A stretch of DNA of 64,000 nucleotides, from contig CABUIY010000004.1 in assembly GCA_902491765.1 (NCBI GenBank), positions 82,293 through 146,292 of the forward strand, written 5' to 3'. The notes below the pieces were generated by a model, which saw only the letters and a program-made list of their open reading frames with translations, made no database searches and was not told the DNA's origin. Numbering within the stretch: the first letter of the stretch is position 1; each line of letters starts with the position of its first letter. The position numbers and the translations under genes are program-made. Origin of the DNA: an uncultured Collinsella sp. GTDB lineage: Bacteria; Actinomycetota; Coriobacteriia; Coriobacteriales; Coriobacteriaceae. Shown in pieces: positions 33,973 through 43,583 of the stretch.

Positions 33973-34295
33973 CTGGTTGGTGCGGGTTTCGATTTTGTCA
34001 GACAGTCTATTCAGTTTTCTTTTTTCTGAATTGTCGATAGCCGTGCTCTTGGCATATCCCCAGTTAAAACCGACCAAAATAAACCTGTCCCCCGATGGCC
34101 CCAGACCGGCGGGATAGACCAGTTCAGATGGGGCTTTGATGCATGGGTGGTCTGTTGTTGTGCAAATGGGTATCATACTGTGGTTATTGCATCGACTCTG
34201 CGATGCATTGTTGTACGTGCCCGGCGGTCGGTTTGCCAGAAGCGCCCCGTCGGTTGTTTCAGACCCGTTTCGAAGAAAGGAAACCACACGAACCT

Positions 34296-35966
34296 ATGGC
34301 AGCTAAAAAATCATCTCCCTTGAAGATCATCCCGCTCGGCGGCCTTGATGGCATCGGCAAGAACATGACGGTCTTCGAGTGCGGCGACGACATGGTGCTC
34401 GTCGACGCTGGCCTCATGTTCCCCGACGACTCGCAGCCCGGTATCGATCTGGTACTCCCGGATTACACCTACGTTCTGGAGAACGAGGAAAAGCTCCGCG
34501 GCATCGTCGTCACTCATGGCCACGAGGACCACACCGGTTCGCTTCCGTATCTGCTGCAGGACCTCAACAACAAGGTGCCCATCTTCTCGAGCAAGCTGAC
34601 GCTTGGCTTTATCGAGGGTAAGCTCTCCGAGTTCCGCATTCGTGCGCCCAAGTTCCGTGAGGTCAAGGGCGGCAGCCACGTCAATTTGGGTGGCATCTCG
34701 CTCGACTTCTTCTCGATGACGCACTCCATCCCGGGCGCTCTGGGCGTGTTCATCCGCACCAACCAGGGCACCGTTATGCACACCGGCGACTTTAAGCTCG
34801 ACCAGACGCCCATCGATGGCGTCACGCCCGACTATGCCGCTATCAGCCGCTTTGCCAAGCAGGGCATCGACCTGCTGCTGTCCGACTCCACCAACGCCAC
34901 GGTCCCCGGCTTTACCAAGTCCGAGGCCGAGGTTGGCCCCAATCTGCTGCATGCCATCAAGAATGCTCCGGGCCGCGTGTTCGTCGCGTCGTTCTCGAGC
35001 CACATCCATCGTCTGCAGCAGATCTGCGACGCCGCCCGCAAGTGCGGCCGTAAGGTTGTCGTGACCGGTCGTTCCATGCTCACCAACACCCGCGTGGCGC
35101 GCGAGCTCGGTTATCTCAACATCGATGACGCCGATATCATCGATGCCTTCGATATTGACAACCTGCCCGACGACAAGATCGTCGTCATGTGCACCGGTTC
35201 GCAGGGCGAGCCTCTGTCGGCCCTTTCGCGCATGGCTAACGGCGAGCACAAGACGCTCTCTATCCACGAGGGCGATACCGTCATCCTCTCTGCAACGCCG
35301 GTCCCCGGTAACGAGAAGGCCGTTCAGCAGGTCGTCAACAGCCTCGCCAAGCTTGGCTGCGACGTGTGGGATAAGAACCGCGCCCTCGTTCACGTCTCGG
35401 GTCACGGTAGCCAGGAGGAGCTCAAGCTCCTGATGGCCATGGCCAAGCCCACCTACTTTATGCCGGTCCACGGCGAGGCCGTGCATCTGCGCGCCCATGC
35501 TCAACTTGCACGCAAGATGGGCCTCAAGGAAGATCATATCTTTATCCTCGACAACGGAGACACGCTCGAGATGCGTGGCGGTATCGTCAAGCGCGGTACG
35601 CCCGTCGAGTCTGGCGTCGTCTACGTCGACGGACTGCGCATCGGCGATACCGACCCCATCGTTCTACGCGATCGTCAGAAGCTCGCCAACGACGGTATGG
35701 TCACGGCCGTCGCCATCGTTTCGCTCAAGCACAAGAAGATCGAGGCCATCGAGTTCTCGGGCCGCGGCGTCTCCTTTGCCATCGACGACCAGTTCTCCGA
35801 GGACGCCTCGGCGTCCATCATGAAGACGATCGAGAAGGGCAAGTTCAGCTTTACGAGCAGCGGTTCCGATGCCATTCGCAAGGCTGTGCGCGACTCGCTC
35901 TCTAACTTTATCTGGAGCCGTACGCGCACTCGTCCGATGATCATCCCGGTCGTCATGGAGGTTTAG
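34296..35966 (+). CDS. rnj: Ribonuclease J
   Basis: 556 residues. Metallo-beta-lactamase site THGHEDHTGSLPYL near residue 75, beta-CASP domain, and a C-terminal domain. Acts as 5'-to-3' exonuclease and endonuclease in RNA decay and rRNA maturation. I choose ATG 34296 (MAAKKSSPLKIIPLGG) with GAAAGGAAA upstream; the frame extends further but into non-coding leader. Its stop is one base from the TTG start of ftsK. Confidence 0.96.
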   Translation: MAAKKSSPLKIIPLGGLDGIGKNMTVFECGDDMVLVDAGLMFPDDSQPGIDLVLPDYTYVLENEEKLRGIVVTHGHEDHTGSLPYLLQDLNNKVPIFSSKLTLGFIEGKLSEFRIRAPKFREVKGGSHVNLGGISLDFFSMTHSIPGALGVFIRTNQGTVMHTGDFKLDQTPIDGVTPDYAAISRFAKQGIDLLLSDSTNATVPGFTKSEAEVGPNLLHAIKNAPGRVFVASFSSHIHRLQQICDAARKCGRKVVVTGRSMLTNTRVARELGYLNIDDADIIDAFDIDNLPDDKIVVMCTGSQGEPLSALSRMANGEHKTLSIHEGDTVILSATPVPGNEKAVQQVVNSLAKLGCDVWDKNRALVHVSGHGSQEELKLLMAMAKPTYFMPVHGEAVHLRAHAQLARKMGLKEDHIFILDNGDTLEMRGGIVKRGTPVESGVVYVDGLRIGDTDPIVLRDRQKLANDGMVTAVAIVSLKHKKIEAIEFSGRGVSFAIDDQFSEDASASIMKTIEKGKFSFTSSGSDAIRKAVRDSLSNFIWSRTRTRPMIIPVVMEV

Positions 35967-35967
35967 T

Positions 35968-38724
35968 TTGGCGCGCGGATCTGCACAAAACGCCAAAGGC
36001 AATAAAGCCAACAACCAACCGGCATCTGCTAAGGGTGCCGGTTCCCATCTTCGTGCCAATAAGGGCCATGAGGCCGAGTTCGAAGATTTTGAGCCCCTGG
36101 TCGAGCCTTCGGCCAACCGCGATATCGCCGGCGTGGTCATTGCCGTTTTGGCGATTGCGTCCTTCATTGCCGTGATTTCGCCGGCGACTGCACCCGTTAC
36201 GGCTGCGGTTGCCGGTTTCTACCACCTGGGCTTTGGTCTGGGCGCCTACGTGCTGCCGATCGTCATTTTGCTGTTTGCCGCCACGCTCTTCTTAGGCGAG
36301 GATTCGCCGCTCAACGTGCGCTCCGTTGCGGGCGGCGCCGTTGTCTTTATCGCCGTCGTCTCCATTCTTTCGCTGATGGTGCCTGGTACGAGCGACTCTT
36401 GCGACCTTATGTTCATGCCGCAAAACCTGTCCGCCTCGGGTGGTTACATCGGTGCGTTTATTGCGAGTGCGCTGCAGAATGCCCTGGGTAAGCCTATCGC
36501 GATGGTGGTCCTGTTGGGTCTGGCCGTCGTTGGCTTTGTCATCATCGGCTTTTCGGTGGGTGGCGTTTTGCGCTCTGCCCGCGACCGTGCGGCCGATTTT
36601 GCCGAGCGCTGTCGTGCCGATGTCAACGCGAGTCCGTGGGGTGACGACGAAGCCCTGTCGGTGCCCGGCGTTGCCCGTCCGCACCTGAGCATTCTTCGTC
36701 AAAAGGGCTCCGATATGGCCGTGACCACGGTCATGGGCAACGATGCGGACCAGGTTCTGGACGATGACGACGAAGACGAGGATCCGTTTGTCGACGTGTC
36801 CGATGCCGTGGAGGCCGAGCGTGCCAAGACGACGTTGCTCCCGCGCCGTCACGCTAAGAAAGGTAAGACGGCTCCCAAGCTCAATACGAGCGAGCCCGAC
36901 CCGTCTTGGTCCGAGAGCGAGATTGAGCTTACCGAGGGCGATGACGAGGACGAAGAGTCCCCGCTCGAGACTGCTAAAACCACCTTGCTGCCGCGTCGTC
37001 AGGCAAAGCGCGGTCAGGTGACCGGCCAGCTTTCGATGGAGGACGATCCGGCCAAGATTGACGAGTCCGAACCGCCGTTTGCAGTGAATCCCGTCTCGGC
37101 CGCCCCTCAAATTCCTGATTTCCTCAAGCATCCCAAGGTTGCCGATGCGTCTACTTCGAACGATGGGGGAGCGGACAATGCCCCCGCGGATAACGAGGGC
37201 GAAGAAGAGGACGGCCTTAAGCTTCCTCCGCTCGAAATCCTGCATGCAAACCCTCAGTCCGCTTCTGCCGCGTCTTCGGACAAGGAGCTGGAACAGACCG
37301 CTGAGTCGTTGCAGTCCACGCTGCTTGAGTTTGGCCGTAGCGCTCGCGTTGTCGGCTGGATTGCCGGTCCCACGGTGACGACCTTTAAGCTGCAGCCCGG
37401 CGAGGGTGAGCGCGTGAGCAAGATTTCGAGCCTTGAGGACGACATCGCGCTGTCGCTTGCTGCTCAGTCCGTGCGTATCTTTGCCCCGATTCCCGGCACC
37501 TCGCTCGTGGGTATCGAGATCCCCAATCGCAAGCGTCAGAACGTCAACTTGGGCGACGTGCTGCCCTATGTTAAGGGCGGTCCGCTTGAGTTTGCCATCG
37601 GCCGCGATGCCGAGGGCACGCCGGTAGTCGCCGATCTCGCCAAGATGCCCCACCTGCTGATCGCCGGTACCACGGGTTCCGGTAAGTCGGTCATGATCAA
37701 CTCCATCATCACAACCCTGCTCATGCGTGCGCTCCCCGAGGACGTTCGCCTGATCATGGTCGACCCCAAGCGCGTCGAGCTCGCAGGCTATAACGGCCTG
37801 CCGCATCTCTACGTACCCGTAGTGACCGAGCCCAAGCAGGCCGCGAGTGCCTTGCAGTGGGCGGTGTCCGAGATGGAGCGCCGCCTGAAGGTCTTCGAGC
37901 GCCTGAACGTGCGCAAGATCTCGACCTATAACGAAAAGCAGGCCGCCGGCGAGTTTGATCATTACGATAACCCGCCACAAAAGATGCCCTATCTGGTCAT
38001 CATCATCGACGAGCTTTCGGACCTGATGATGGTTGCCGGCAAGGACGTCGAGGCGTCGATTGTGCGTATCGCCCAGCTGGGCCGTGCCGCCGGTATCCAC
38101 CTTATCGTGGCGACTCAGCGCCCGAGCTCTAACGTGGTGACGGGTCTCATCAAGGCAAACATTACCAATCGTATCGCCTTCAACGTCGCAACGGGCATCG
38201 ACTCCCGCGTCATCATTGACCAGATGGGTGCTGAAAAGCTCACCGGCTTGGGTGACATGCTGTTCTCAAAGGTCGACTGGGGCAAGCCCCGCCGTATCCA
38301 GGGCTGCTTTGTTTCGGATGACGAGATCAACGAGATTGTCGAGTTCGTCAAGTCGCAAAGCGAGCCCGACTACCATGAGGAGATCCTGTCGGCTGTGGCA
38401 CCTGCCTCCATGTCCATGGCAGGTGGCGGCGGCATCGTGCGCACCGGCGTTGCCGAGCCTCAGGACGACGATCCGCTTATCTGGGAAGCCGCTCATATTG
38501 TGGTGGAATCGCAGCTGGGCTCCACATCTGGCCTGCAACGCCGCCTGAAGGTTGGCTATGCACGCGCCGGGCGTATTATGGACATGCTGGAAGAGAAGGG
38601 TGTCGTCGGACCGCCCGACGGTTCCAAGCCGCGCGAGGTCCTGCTGGATGAAGAAGGCCTTGCCGCGCTGGAATCCGTCGATGCCGAGATGGCACGTGAA
38701 GATCGTGAGTTTGGAGGATTCTGA
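35968..38724 (+). CDS. ftsK: DNA translocase FtsK/SpoIIIE
   Basis: 918 residues. N-terminal region with four likely membrane helices (about 45-205), a long acidic linker, then the motor: Walker A GTTGSGKSVMIN near 567 and MVDPKRVEL, and a C-terminal gamma winged helix (LQRRLKVGYARAGRIMDML) that reads polar DNA sequences. Moves chromosome ends through the division septum. TTG 35968 has GGAGG seven bases upstream. Two short copies of TTLLPRR, AKTTLLPRRHAKKGK and AKTTLLPRRQAKRGQ, lie in the linker. Confidence 0.97.
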   Translation: MARGSAQNAKGNKANNQPASAKGAGSHLRANKGHEAEFEDFEPLVEPSANRDIAGVVIAVLAIASFIAVISPATAPVTAAVAGFYHLGFGLGAYVLPIVILLFAATLFLGEDSPLNVRSVAGGAVVFIAVVSILSLMVPGTSDSCDLMFMPQNLSASGGYIGAFIASALQNALGKPIAMVVLLGLAVVGFVIIGFSVGGVLRSARDRAADFAERCRADVNASPWGDDEALSVPGVARPHLSILRQKGSDMAVTTVMGNDADQVLDDDDEDEDPFVDVSDAVEAERAKTTLLPRRHAKKGKTAPKLNTSEPDPSWSESEIELTEGDDEDEESPLETAKTTLLPRRQAKRGQVTGQLSMEDDPAKIDESEPPFAVNPVSAAPQIPDFLKHPKVADASTSNDGGADNAPADNEGEEEDGLKLPPLEILHANPQSASAASSDKELEQTAESLQSTLLEFGRSARVVGWIAGPTVTTFKLQPGEGERVSKISSLEDDIALSLAAQSVRIFAPIPGTSLVGIEIPNRKRQNVNLGDVLPYVKGGPLEFAIGRDAEGTPVVADLAKMPHLLIAGTTGSGKSVMINSIITTLLMRALPEDVRLIMVDPKRVELAGYNGLPHLYVPVVTEPKQAASALQWAVSEMERRLKVFERLNVRKISTYNEKQAAGEFDHYDNPPQKMPYLVIIIDELSDLMMVAGKDVEASIVRIAQLGRAAGIHLIVATQRPSSNVVTGLIKANITNRIAFNVATGIDSRVIIDQMGAEKLTGLGDMLFSKVDWGKPRRIQGCFVSDDEINEIVEFVKSQSEPDYHEEILSAVAPASMSMAGGGGIVRTGVAEPQDDDPLIWEAAHIVVESQLGSTSGLQRRLKVGYARAGRIMDMLEEKGVVGPPDGSKPREVLLDEEGLAALESVDAEMAREDREFGGF

Positions 38725-40235
38725 TGGCTGCACGCTTTGGTGACATGCTGCTCGAGCAGCGTCGCCGAATGGGCCTTTCCATTCAGCAGGTCGCCAACAC
38801 CATCAAAATCAGGCCGCAGATCATCGAGTTTTTCGAGAATGGCAATTTTGCATCGATGCCTCCGCGCGGCTATGCGCAGGGCATGATTTCGAGCTATGCG
38901 CGCTTTTTGGGCCTCAATCCGCGGGAGGTCGTCAACGCTTATTTTGACGATCTGATGGCATATGAGCGCGAGACGTCGCAGCAGGGCGGTCGTTTTCAGG
39001 ACGCCGCCGGCTACGTCAATTCGCGATCCTCGGTCGACAACGGCCGTTTCCTGATGGTTCAGGGCGGGCGTTCGACGCGTTACGGCCAGCGCCCTCAACA
39101 GGCTGGTTATGTTACCGAGACGGGCTCGAGCGAGGAGATTCGTTCCCAGCGCGATCGTTTTCGCAGCACGCCGGCGCCCGAGGAGCGCGCACTCCCCGCT
39201 GCCCGCGGTGTCGCACGAGACCCTCGTGCCGGCTACGGCGATGGTGGTTATTCCGATCGCGGGTACCGTGGCGTTTCTTCCGGCCGTCCGCGCGGCGGCT
39301 ATGCAGACGCCGATACTACGCAGGTGACGCCTCGCCTTCGATCTCAGTCACAGCCTTATAGCCAGCGCTCCTCAGCGCCTCGTTCGGGCCAGCGCAACTA
39401 CCAGGGTCGCGGCGAGCTCGCCCCCCGCTCAGGCCAGCGCAATATGCAGCGCCAGGGTAGTTATCGCGGACGTTCCGACAATAACCGCGGTCGTATGCCC
39501 CAAGGCACCGGTCGCGGTGGTTCCAATCGTGGACGCGGCGGTGGGCGCGCTCCCCAGAACAACGGTCTCGATCCTCGTATCGTTTACGCCGGTATCGGCG
39601 CCGTGGCGCTGCTTCTGATCGTGCTCATCGTGGTGCTCCTGCGTGGCTGTGGCTCCTCGGCGCCCGAGTCGACGCCCGAGACACCCGTTGCCACCAAGAC
39701 AACGACAAAGAAGTCTTCCAAGAAGACCGAATCCGTCGATGAGGACGAAGATACCGATGAGACGACGGACGAGTCCACCGATTCGGACGCCGCCAAGACG
39801 ACGGCCAAGAAGGAGGAGAACGAGGTCACAAAGGTCAAGATCTCCGTTGCCAAGGGCAAGACTGCTTGGATTGAGGTCAAGGTTGATGGCAAGTCGGTCT
39901 ATGGCGCCCAGGCGACCGGCCCCTTTGAGCAGGAATATACGCCCGAGTCCTCGATCGAGATCACCACGTCAAAGCCTTCCGATGTCACCGTTACCAAGAA
40001 CGGCGAAAAGGTCCGCTACGACACTAAGACGTCGGGCGTGGCACGCGTGACGATCACTGTTCCCAAGAAGGAGACGACCGAGTCCAAGGACGGCGAGAGC
40101 ACTGACGACACCGATGGCACCGAAAGTACCGACGGAACTGTTGGAACCGATGCCCAGTCCACGGACGGCACCGATGCCGTCACCGACGGGCAGACTACGC
40201 CCTATTCAGACGACTATTCGTACGACAGCTACTAA
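38724..40235 (+). CDS. RodZ-like membrane protein with N-terminal helix-turn-helix and Arg/Gly-rich linker
   Basis: 503 residues. Cro/C1-type helix-turn-helix of the RodZ type at about 1-75 (FGDMLLEQRRRMGLSIQQVA, PPRGYAQGMISSYARFLGL), a linker of about 190 residues rich in Arg, Gly, Ser, Gln and Tyr (RSGQRN three times, GRGGSNRGRGGGR), one membrane helix near 292-312, an acidic Thr/Ser stretch and an extracellular beta domain (DUF4115-like). RodZ links MreB to the cell-wall machinery; whether that holds here is not shown. ATG overlaps the ftsK stop by one base. Confidence 0.82.
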   Translation: MAARFGDMLLEQRRRMGLSIQQVANTIKIRPQIIEFFENGNFASMPPRGYAQGMISSYARFLGLNPREVVNAYFDDLMAYERETSQQGGRFQDAAGYVNSRSSVDNGRFLMVQGGRSTRYGQRPQQAGYVTETGSSEEIRSQRDRFRSTPAPEERALPAARGVARDPRAGYGDGGYSDRGYRGVSSGRPRGGYADADTTQVTPRLRSQSQPYSQRSSAPRSGQRNYQGRGELAPRSGQRNMQRQGSYRGRSDNNRGRMPQGTGRGGSNRGRGGGRAPQNNGLDPRIVYAGIGAVALLLIVLIVVLLRGCGSSAPESTPETPVATKTTTKKSSKKTESVDEDEDTDETTDESTDSDAAKTTAKKEENEVTKVKISVAKGKTAWIEVKVDGKSVYGAQATGPFEQEYTPESSIEITTSKPSDVTVTKNGEKVRYDTKTSGVARVTITVPKKETTESKDGESTDDTDGTESTDGTVGTDAQSTDGTDAVTDGQTTPYSDDYSYDSY

Positions 40236-40261
40236 GCCGCTCGTAAGCGAAAGGATTAACC

Positions 40262-40759
40262 ATGGCTAAAGATTCCAGCTTCGACGTCGTGTCCGAGGTC
40301 AATATGCAGGAGGTCGACAATGCCTTCCAGCAGACCACGCGCGAGATTTCCCAGCGCTATGACCTTAAGGATTCCGGCGCCACCATCGAGCTTTCGAAGG
40401 GCGACAAGCTCTTTACGATCAACGCCCCGGCCGACTTTGTCTCCAAGCAGATCATCGACGTCCTGAGCTCCAAGCTCATCAAGCGCGGCATCGATCTTAA
40501 GGCCGTGTCCTGGGATGCTCCTCAGGCTGCATCGGGTGGTACCGTGCGCGTGCTCGGTCACATCGTCGAGGGTATCGACCAGACGACTGCCAAGAAGATT
40601 AATAAGGACATCAAGGATCAGAAGCTCAAGGTCAAGGTGACGATTGAGGCCGACAAACTGCGTGTTTCCTCTGCTTCCAAGGATGCGTTGCAGACCGTGA
40701 TTCAGTTCCTGCGCGAACAGGACTACGGTCAGCCGCTGCAGTTCACCAACTACCGCTAA
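40262..40759 (+). CDS. yajQ: YajQ family nucleotide-binding protein
   Basis: 165 residues, usual length: SSFDVVSEVNMQEVDNAFQQ at the start and QTTAKKINKDIKDQKLKV in the second half. The family has two RNA-recognition-like folds and includes cyclic-di-GMP-binding members; the physiological ligand here is unknown. ATG 40262 follows GAAAGGA. Confidence 0.92.
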   Translation: MAKDSSFDVVSEVNMQEVDNAFQQTTREISQRYDLKDSGATIELSKGDKLFTINAPADFVSKQIIDVLSSKLIKRGIDLKAVSWDAPQAASGGTVRVLGHIVEGIDQTTAKKINKDIKDQKLKVKVTIEADKLRVSSASKDALQTVIQFLREQDYGQPLQFTNYR

Positions 40760-40785
40760 TTCATTCGAAAGGACCGCTCTCCAAC

Positions 40786-42135
40786 ATGGATACTCCGTTG
40801 GGCTCCGTACTCTATATCACCCTCGGGTGCGCCAAGAACGAGGTCGATACCGACCGTATGCGTTCGCTGCTGACCGCCGCGGGCTACGAGGAGGCATTCG
40901 ATCCGCAGGATGCCGATATCGCCATCGTCAATACGTGCTCGTTCCTTGCCTCTGCAACGTCCGAGAGCATCGAGACCACGCTCGAGCTTGCCAATGAGGT
41001 GCAGGACGGCGTTCGTTCCTGCCCGATTGTCATGTGCGGGTGCGTGCCGTCACGCTACGGCGACGACCTGCCCGACGAGCTGCCCGAGGTTGCGGCCTTT
41101 GTGAAGGCCGACGAGGAAGACGGCATCGTGGCGGTCATCGATGATGTGCTGGGCGTGGAGCGCGAGATTGCCGCCTATATTCCGCAGGTCAAGCGCACCG
41201 TCGAGGGCGCTGTCGCCTATGTCAAGATCTCCGATGGCTGCAACCGCTTCTGTAGCTTCTGCATGATCCCGTATATCCGCGGTCGTTATCACTCGCGCAA
41301 TGCCGAGAGCATTATCTCCGAGGTGCGCGACCTGGTCGCCGGTGGCGTGCGCGAGATCGTTTTGATCGGTCAGGACACGGGCATCTGGGGTACCGACTTT
41401 GCCGACGAGGACCTCGCCGAGGGCTCGCCGCGCAATCTGGCGCAGCTGTTGCAGGCCGTTGCTGAGGCGGTGCGTCCTCATAACGTGTGGGTCCGCGTAC
41501 TCTACCTGCAGCCCGAGGGCATGACCGACGAGCTTATCGAGACCATCCGCGATACGCCCGAGGTGCTGCCCTATATCGATATCCCCGTGCAGCACTGCGA
41601 CGCGCGCATCCTCAAGGCCATGCGTCGATCCGGTTCGCGTCAGGAGCTCGAGGACCTGTTCCGTGACCTGCGCGAGCGTATCCCCGGTATCGTGATTCGC
41701 TCTACGGCCATGGTCGGCTTTCCGACCGAGACCGAGGACGAGTTCCGCGATCTTATTGACTTTATGGACACCGTCGGCTTTGATTACACGAGCGTCTTTG
41801 CCTACTCGCGTGAGGAGGGCAGCCTGGCCGCCAAGATGGAAGGTCAGGTTAACGAAGAGGTTAAGCTCGAGCGCGCCCAGGAGGCCATGGATCTGGCCGA
41901 GTCGCTCGGTTTTGCCGCCACGGCGGCCCATGTGGGCGAGCGCGCCCAGGTGATCGTCGACGGCATCGAGGAGACCGAGGACGGTGCCGAGCTCATCGGA
42001 CATGCCTGGTTCCAGGCGCCCGATTCCGATGGTGCGGTGCATCTGGATGCCAGCGAGGCATCTGTGGGCGATATTCTGACGGTCGAGTTTACCGATAGCT
42101 TCTGCTACGAGCTTATCGGTCATGTTGTGGAGTAG
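40786..42135 (+). CDS. rimO: Ribosomal protein S12 methylthiotransferase RimO
   Basis: 449 residues: UPF0004 domain (TLGCAKNEVDTDRM, NTCSFLASAT, VMCGCVPSRYG), radical SAM motif ISDGCNRFCSFCMIPYIRGR near residue 148, and a C-terminal TRAM domain. LGCAKNxVD is diagnostic of RimO within the methylthiotransferases. Modifies an aspartate of S12. ATG 40786 follows GAAAGGA. Confidence 0.96.
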   Translation: MDTPLGSVLYITLGCAKNEVDTDRMRSLLTAAGYEEAFDPQDADIAIVNTCSFLASATSESIETTLELANEVQDGVRSCPIVMCGCVPSRYGDDLPDELPEVAAFVKADEEDGIVAVIDDVLGVEREIAAYIPQVKRTVEGAVAYVKISDGCNRFCSFCMIPYIRGRYHSRNAESIISEVRDLVAGGVREIVLIGQDTGIWGTDFADEDLAEGSPRNLAQLLQAVAEAVRPHNVWVRVLYLQPEGMTDELIETIRDTPEVLPYIDIPVQHCDARILKAMRRSGSRQELEDLFRDLRERIPGIVIRSTAMVGFPTETEDEFRDLIDFMDTVGFDYTSVFAYSREEGSLAAKMEGQVNEEVKLERAQEAMDLAESLGFAATAAHVGERAQVIVDGIEETEDGAELIGHAWFQAPDSDGAVHLDASEASVGDILTVEFTDSFCYELIGHVVE

Positions 42136-42144
42136 GAGAGCGTC

Positions 42145-42783
42145 GTGGCTAACGAGAGCAATAAGGAACTGACGAGTGTTTGGACGCCCGCCAACATCGT
42201 GACGTGCGTGCGCATCGTCTTCATTCCGGTGTTCATGATTGTGTCGGCGCTGTCTCACACAAGCGTTGCCGGTACGGATTGGAGCACCTTCGACGGTCCG
42301 CTCGCCGCTGGCGCCTTTATTCTGTACGTCATCCTGTCGTGCACCGATAAGGTTGATGGCTACCTGGCTCGTTCGCGCAACGAGATCACCGACTTCGGCA
42401 AGTTCCTGGATCCCATCGCCGATAAGTTGCTCGTGTTCTCGGCCCTGCTGCTGTTCTTGGACTTTGGTGCCGTTACTGTGTGGTCGGTGTTCATCATCCT
42501 GTTCCGCGAGCTGCTGGTGAGCGCCCTGCGCATGGTCGCGAGCGCGGCCGGTGTTGTCGTTGCCGCCGATAAGCTTGGCAAGTACAAGACGGCGACTACG
42601 ATGGTCTCCATCTGCGGCTACCTGTGCGTCTTTGCGATGACCGGCCTCCAGTTGGGGCCTGCGGAGCTGTTGCTCGGTCTCTATGGCGTCTCACGCTTCC
42701 TGTACGCCGTGGCCGTTATCCTGACCGTTATCTCGGGCGCTCAGTACTTCTGGAACTGCCGCAAGATCGTCTTTTCGGTCTAG
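42145..42783 (+). CDS. pgsA: CDP-diacylglycerol-glycerol-3-phosphate 3-phosphatidyltransferase
   Basis: 212-residue membrane enzyme with the CDP-alcohol phosphotransferase motif (DKVDGYLAR, eight residues, GKFLDPIADK) near residue 75. Makes phosphatidylglycerol phosphate. GTG 42145 follows TAGGAG. Placement before cinA-recA is typical of Gram-positive pgsA. A second family member ends the window (62987-63691). Confidence 0.93.
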   Translation: MANESNKELTSVWTPANIVTCVRIVFIPVFMIVSALSHTSVAGTDWSTFDGPLAAGAFILYVILSCTDKVDGYLARSRNEITDFGKFLDPIADKLLVFSALLLFLDFGAVTVWSVFIILFRELLVSALRMVASAAGVVVAADKLGKYKTATTMVSICGYLCVFAMTGLQLGPAELLLGLYGVSRFLYAVAVILTVISGAQYFWNCRKIVFSV

Positions 42784-42795
42784 GTCCTGGTAGGC

Positions 42796-43326
42796 ATGAC
42801 GGAATCATATGAGCAGATTGCCGCGCATAACGAAGAGCTCGCACGCGATATTGTCGAGCGTGCAAGCGTTCGTGGTGTGACGGTTTCGACGGCTGAATCT
42901 CTAACAGCGGGCATGATCGCCTCGACGATCGCCGATATCCCCGGTGCCTCGGCGGTGCTGCGCGGCGGTGCGGTGACGTACTGCGACGAGATTAAGCATT
43001 GCGTGCTCGGCGTTGAGCAAGAGACGCTCGACCGCTATACCGCGGTGTCGTACCAGACGGCGCGGGAGATGGCTGCCGGTTCGCTGGAGCTGTACCAGAG
43101 CGATATTGCCATGAGCGCGACGGGCTATGCCGGCCCCGGTGGAGGCACCGAGGACGATCCGGCTGGAACCTTTTATATTGGCTGGGCGTATCGCTCGGCC
43201 AATGGGGGAGCGCCGGTCGTGGACTCCATTCGTTGTCACTATGAGGGCGATCGTTCATGCGTCCGTGCCCATGCGGTCGCTGAGGCACTGGGTCGCTTTG
43301 TCTACGTGCTCGATTCTATGGAATAG
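42796..43326 (+). CDS. cinA: CinA-type nicotinamide-nucleotide amidase (C-terminal domain only)
   Basis: 176 residues matching the deamidase domain: VSTAESLTAGMIASTIADIP and SATGYAGPGGGTEDDPAGT. The N-terminal molybdopterin-binding-like domain of full-length CinA is absent, as in PncC. Recycles NMN to NaMN. Located just before recA, the position where cinA is linked to competence and repair in other bacteria. Confidence 0.93.
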   Translation: MTESYEQIAAHNEELARDIVERASVRGVTVSTAESLTAGMIASTIADIPGASAVLRGGAVTYCDEIKHCVLGVEQETLDRYTAVSYQTAREMAAGSLELYQSDIAMSATGYAGPGGGTEDDPAGTFYIGWAYRSANGGAPVVDSIRCHYEGDRSCVRAHAVAEALGRFVYVLDSME

Positions 43327-43333
43327 ACGTGTT

Positions 43334-43359
43334 TTAAGGGGCCTCCGGGCCCCTTAATT
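43334..43359 (+). terminator. Terminator after cinA
   Basis: TTAAGGGGCC, TCC, GGGCCCCTTAA then TT. Separates cinA from recA. Confidence 0.85.
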
Positions 43360-43524
43360 GTGGAGATAGGGACCTCTGGCGAATTTGATCTTTGTGCAGG
43401 TAGTTATCGTAATCTTGCTCGTCATGCGTTGCTTGGTTCGCCTGCGGTCAAGTTTTTGGTCAGTGTTTGGTCGGCTTTTGGTTGGGTTTTGGAAAGGTCG
43501 GCTGCATATGATTTATCTGAACGG

Positions 43525-43553
43525 TTGACCACGAACAGCCGTTCGTTTATTAT
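43525..43553 (+). promoter_or_regulatory. recA promoter with LexA (SOS) box in the spacer
   Basis: TTGACC (43525-43530), 17-bp spacer, TATTAT (43548-43553). The spacer contains CGAACAGCCGTTCG, a GAAC-N4-GTTC SOS box of the Gram-positive type (43533-43544 core). LexA bound here would block RNA polymerase directly. Confidence 0.9.
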
Positions 43554-43583
43554 CGATGCAGGTTGTTAAGAGGAGGGCTATTC

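Larger units (their letters stand above)
33779..34295. other. Gene-free region between pnp and RNase J
   Basis: Holds the pnp terminator, the 147-bp foldback and about 320 bp of leader before RNase J. In the leader: a T-rich small palindrome (ATTCAG / CTGAAT, about 34008-34031), the motif AAAACCGACCAAAA (34066-34079) and a short hairpin TGCATCG / CGATGCA near 34187-34206. A promoter for RNase J must lie here; TTGTTG around 34154 is only a weak candidate. Confidence 0.5.
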
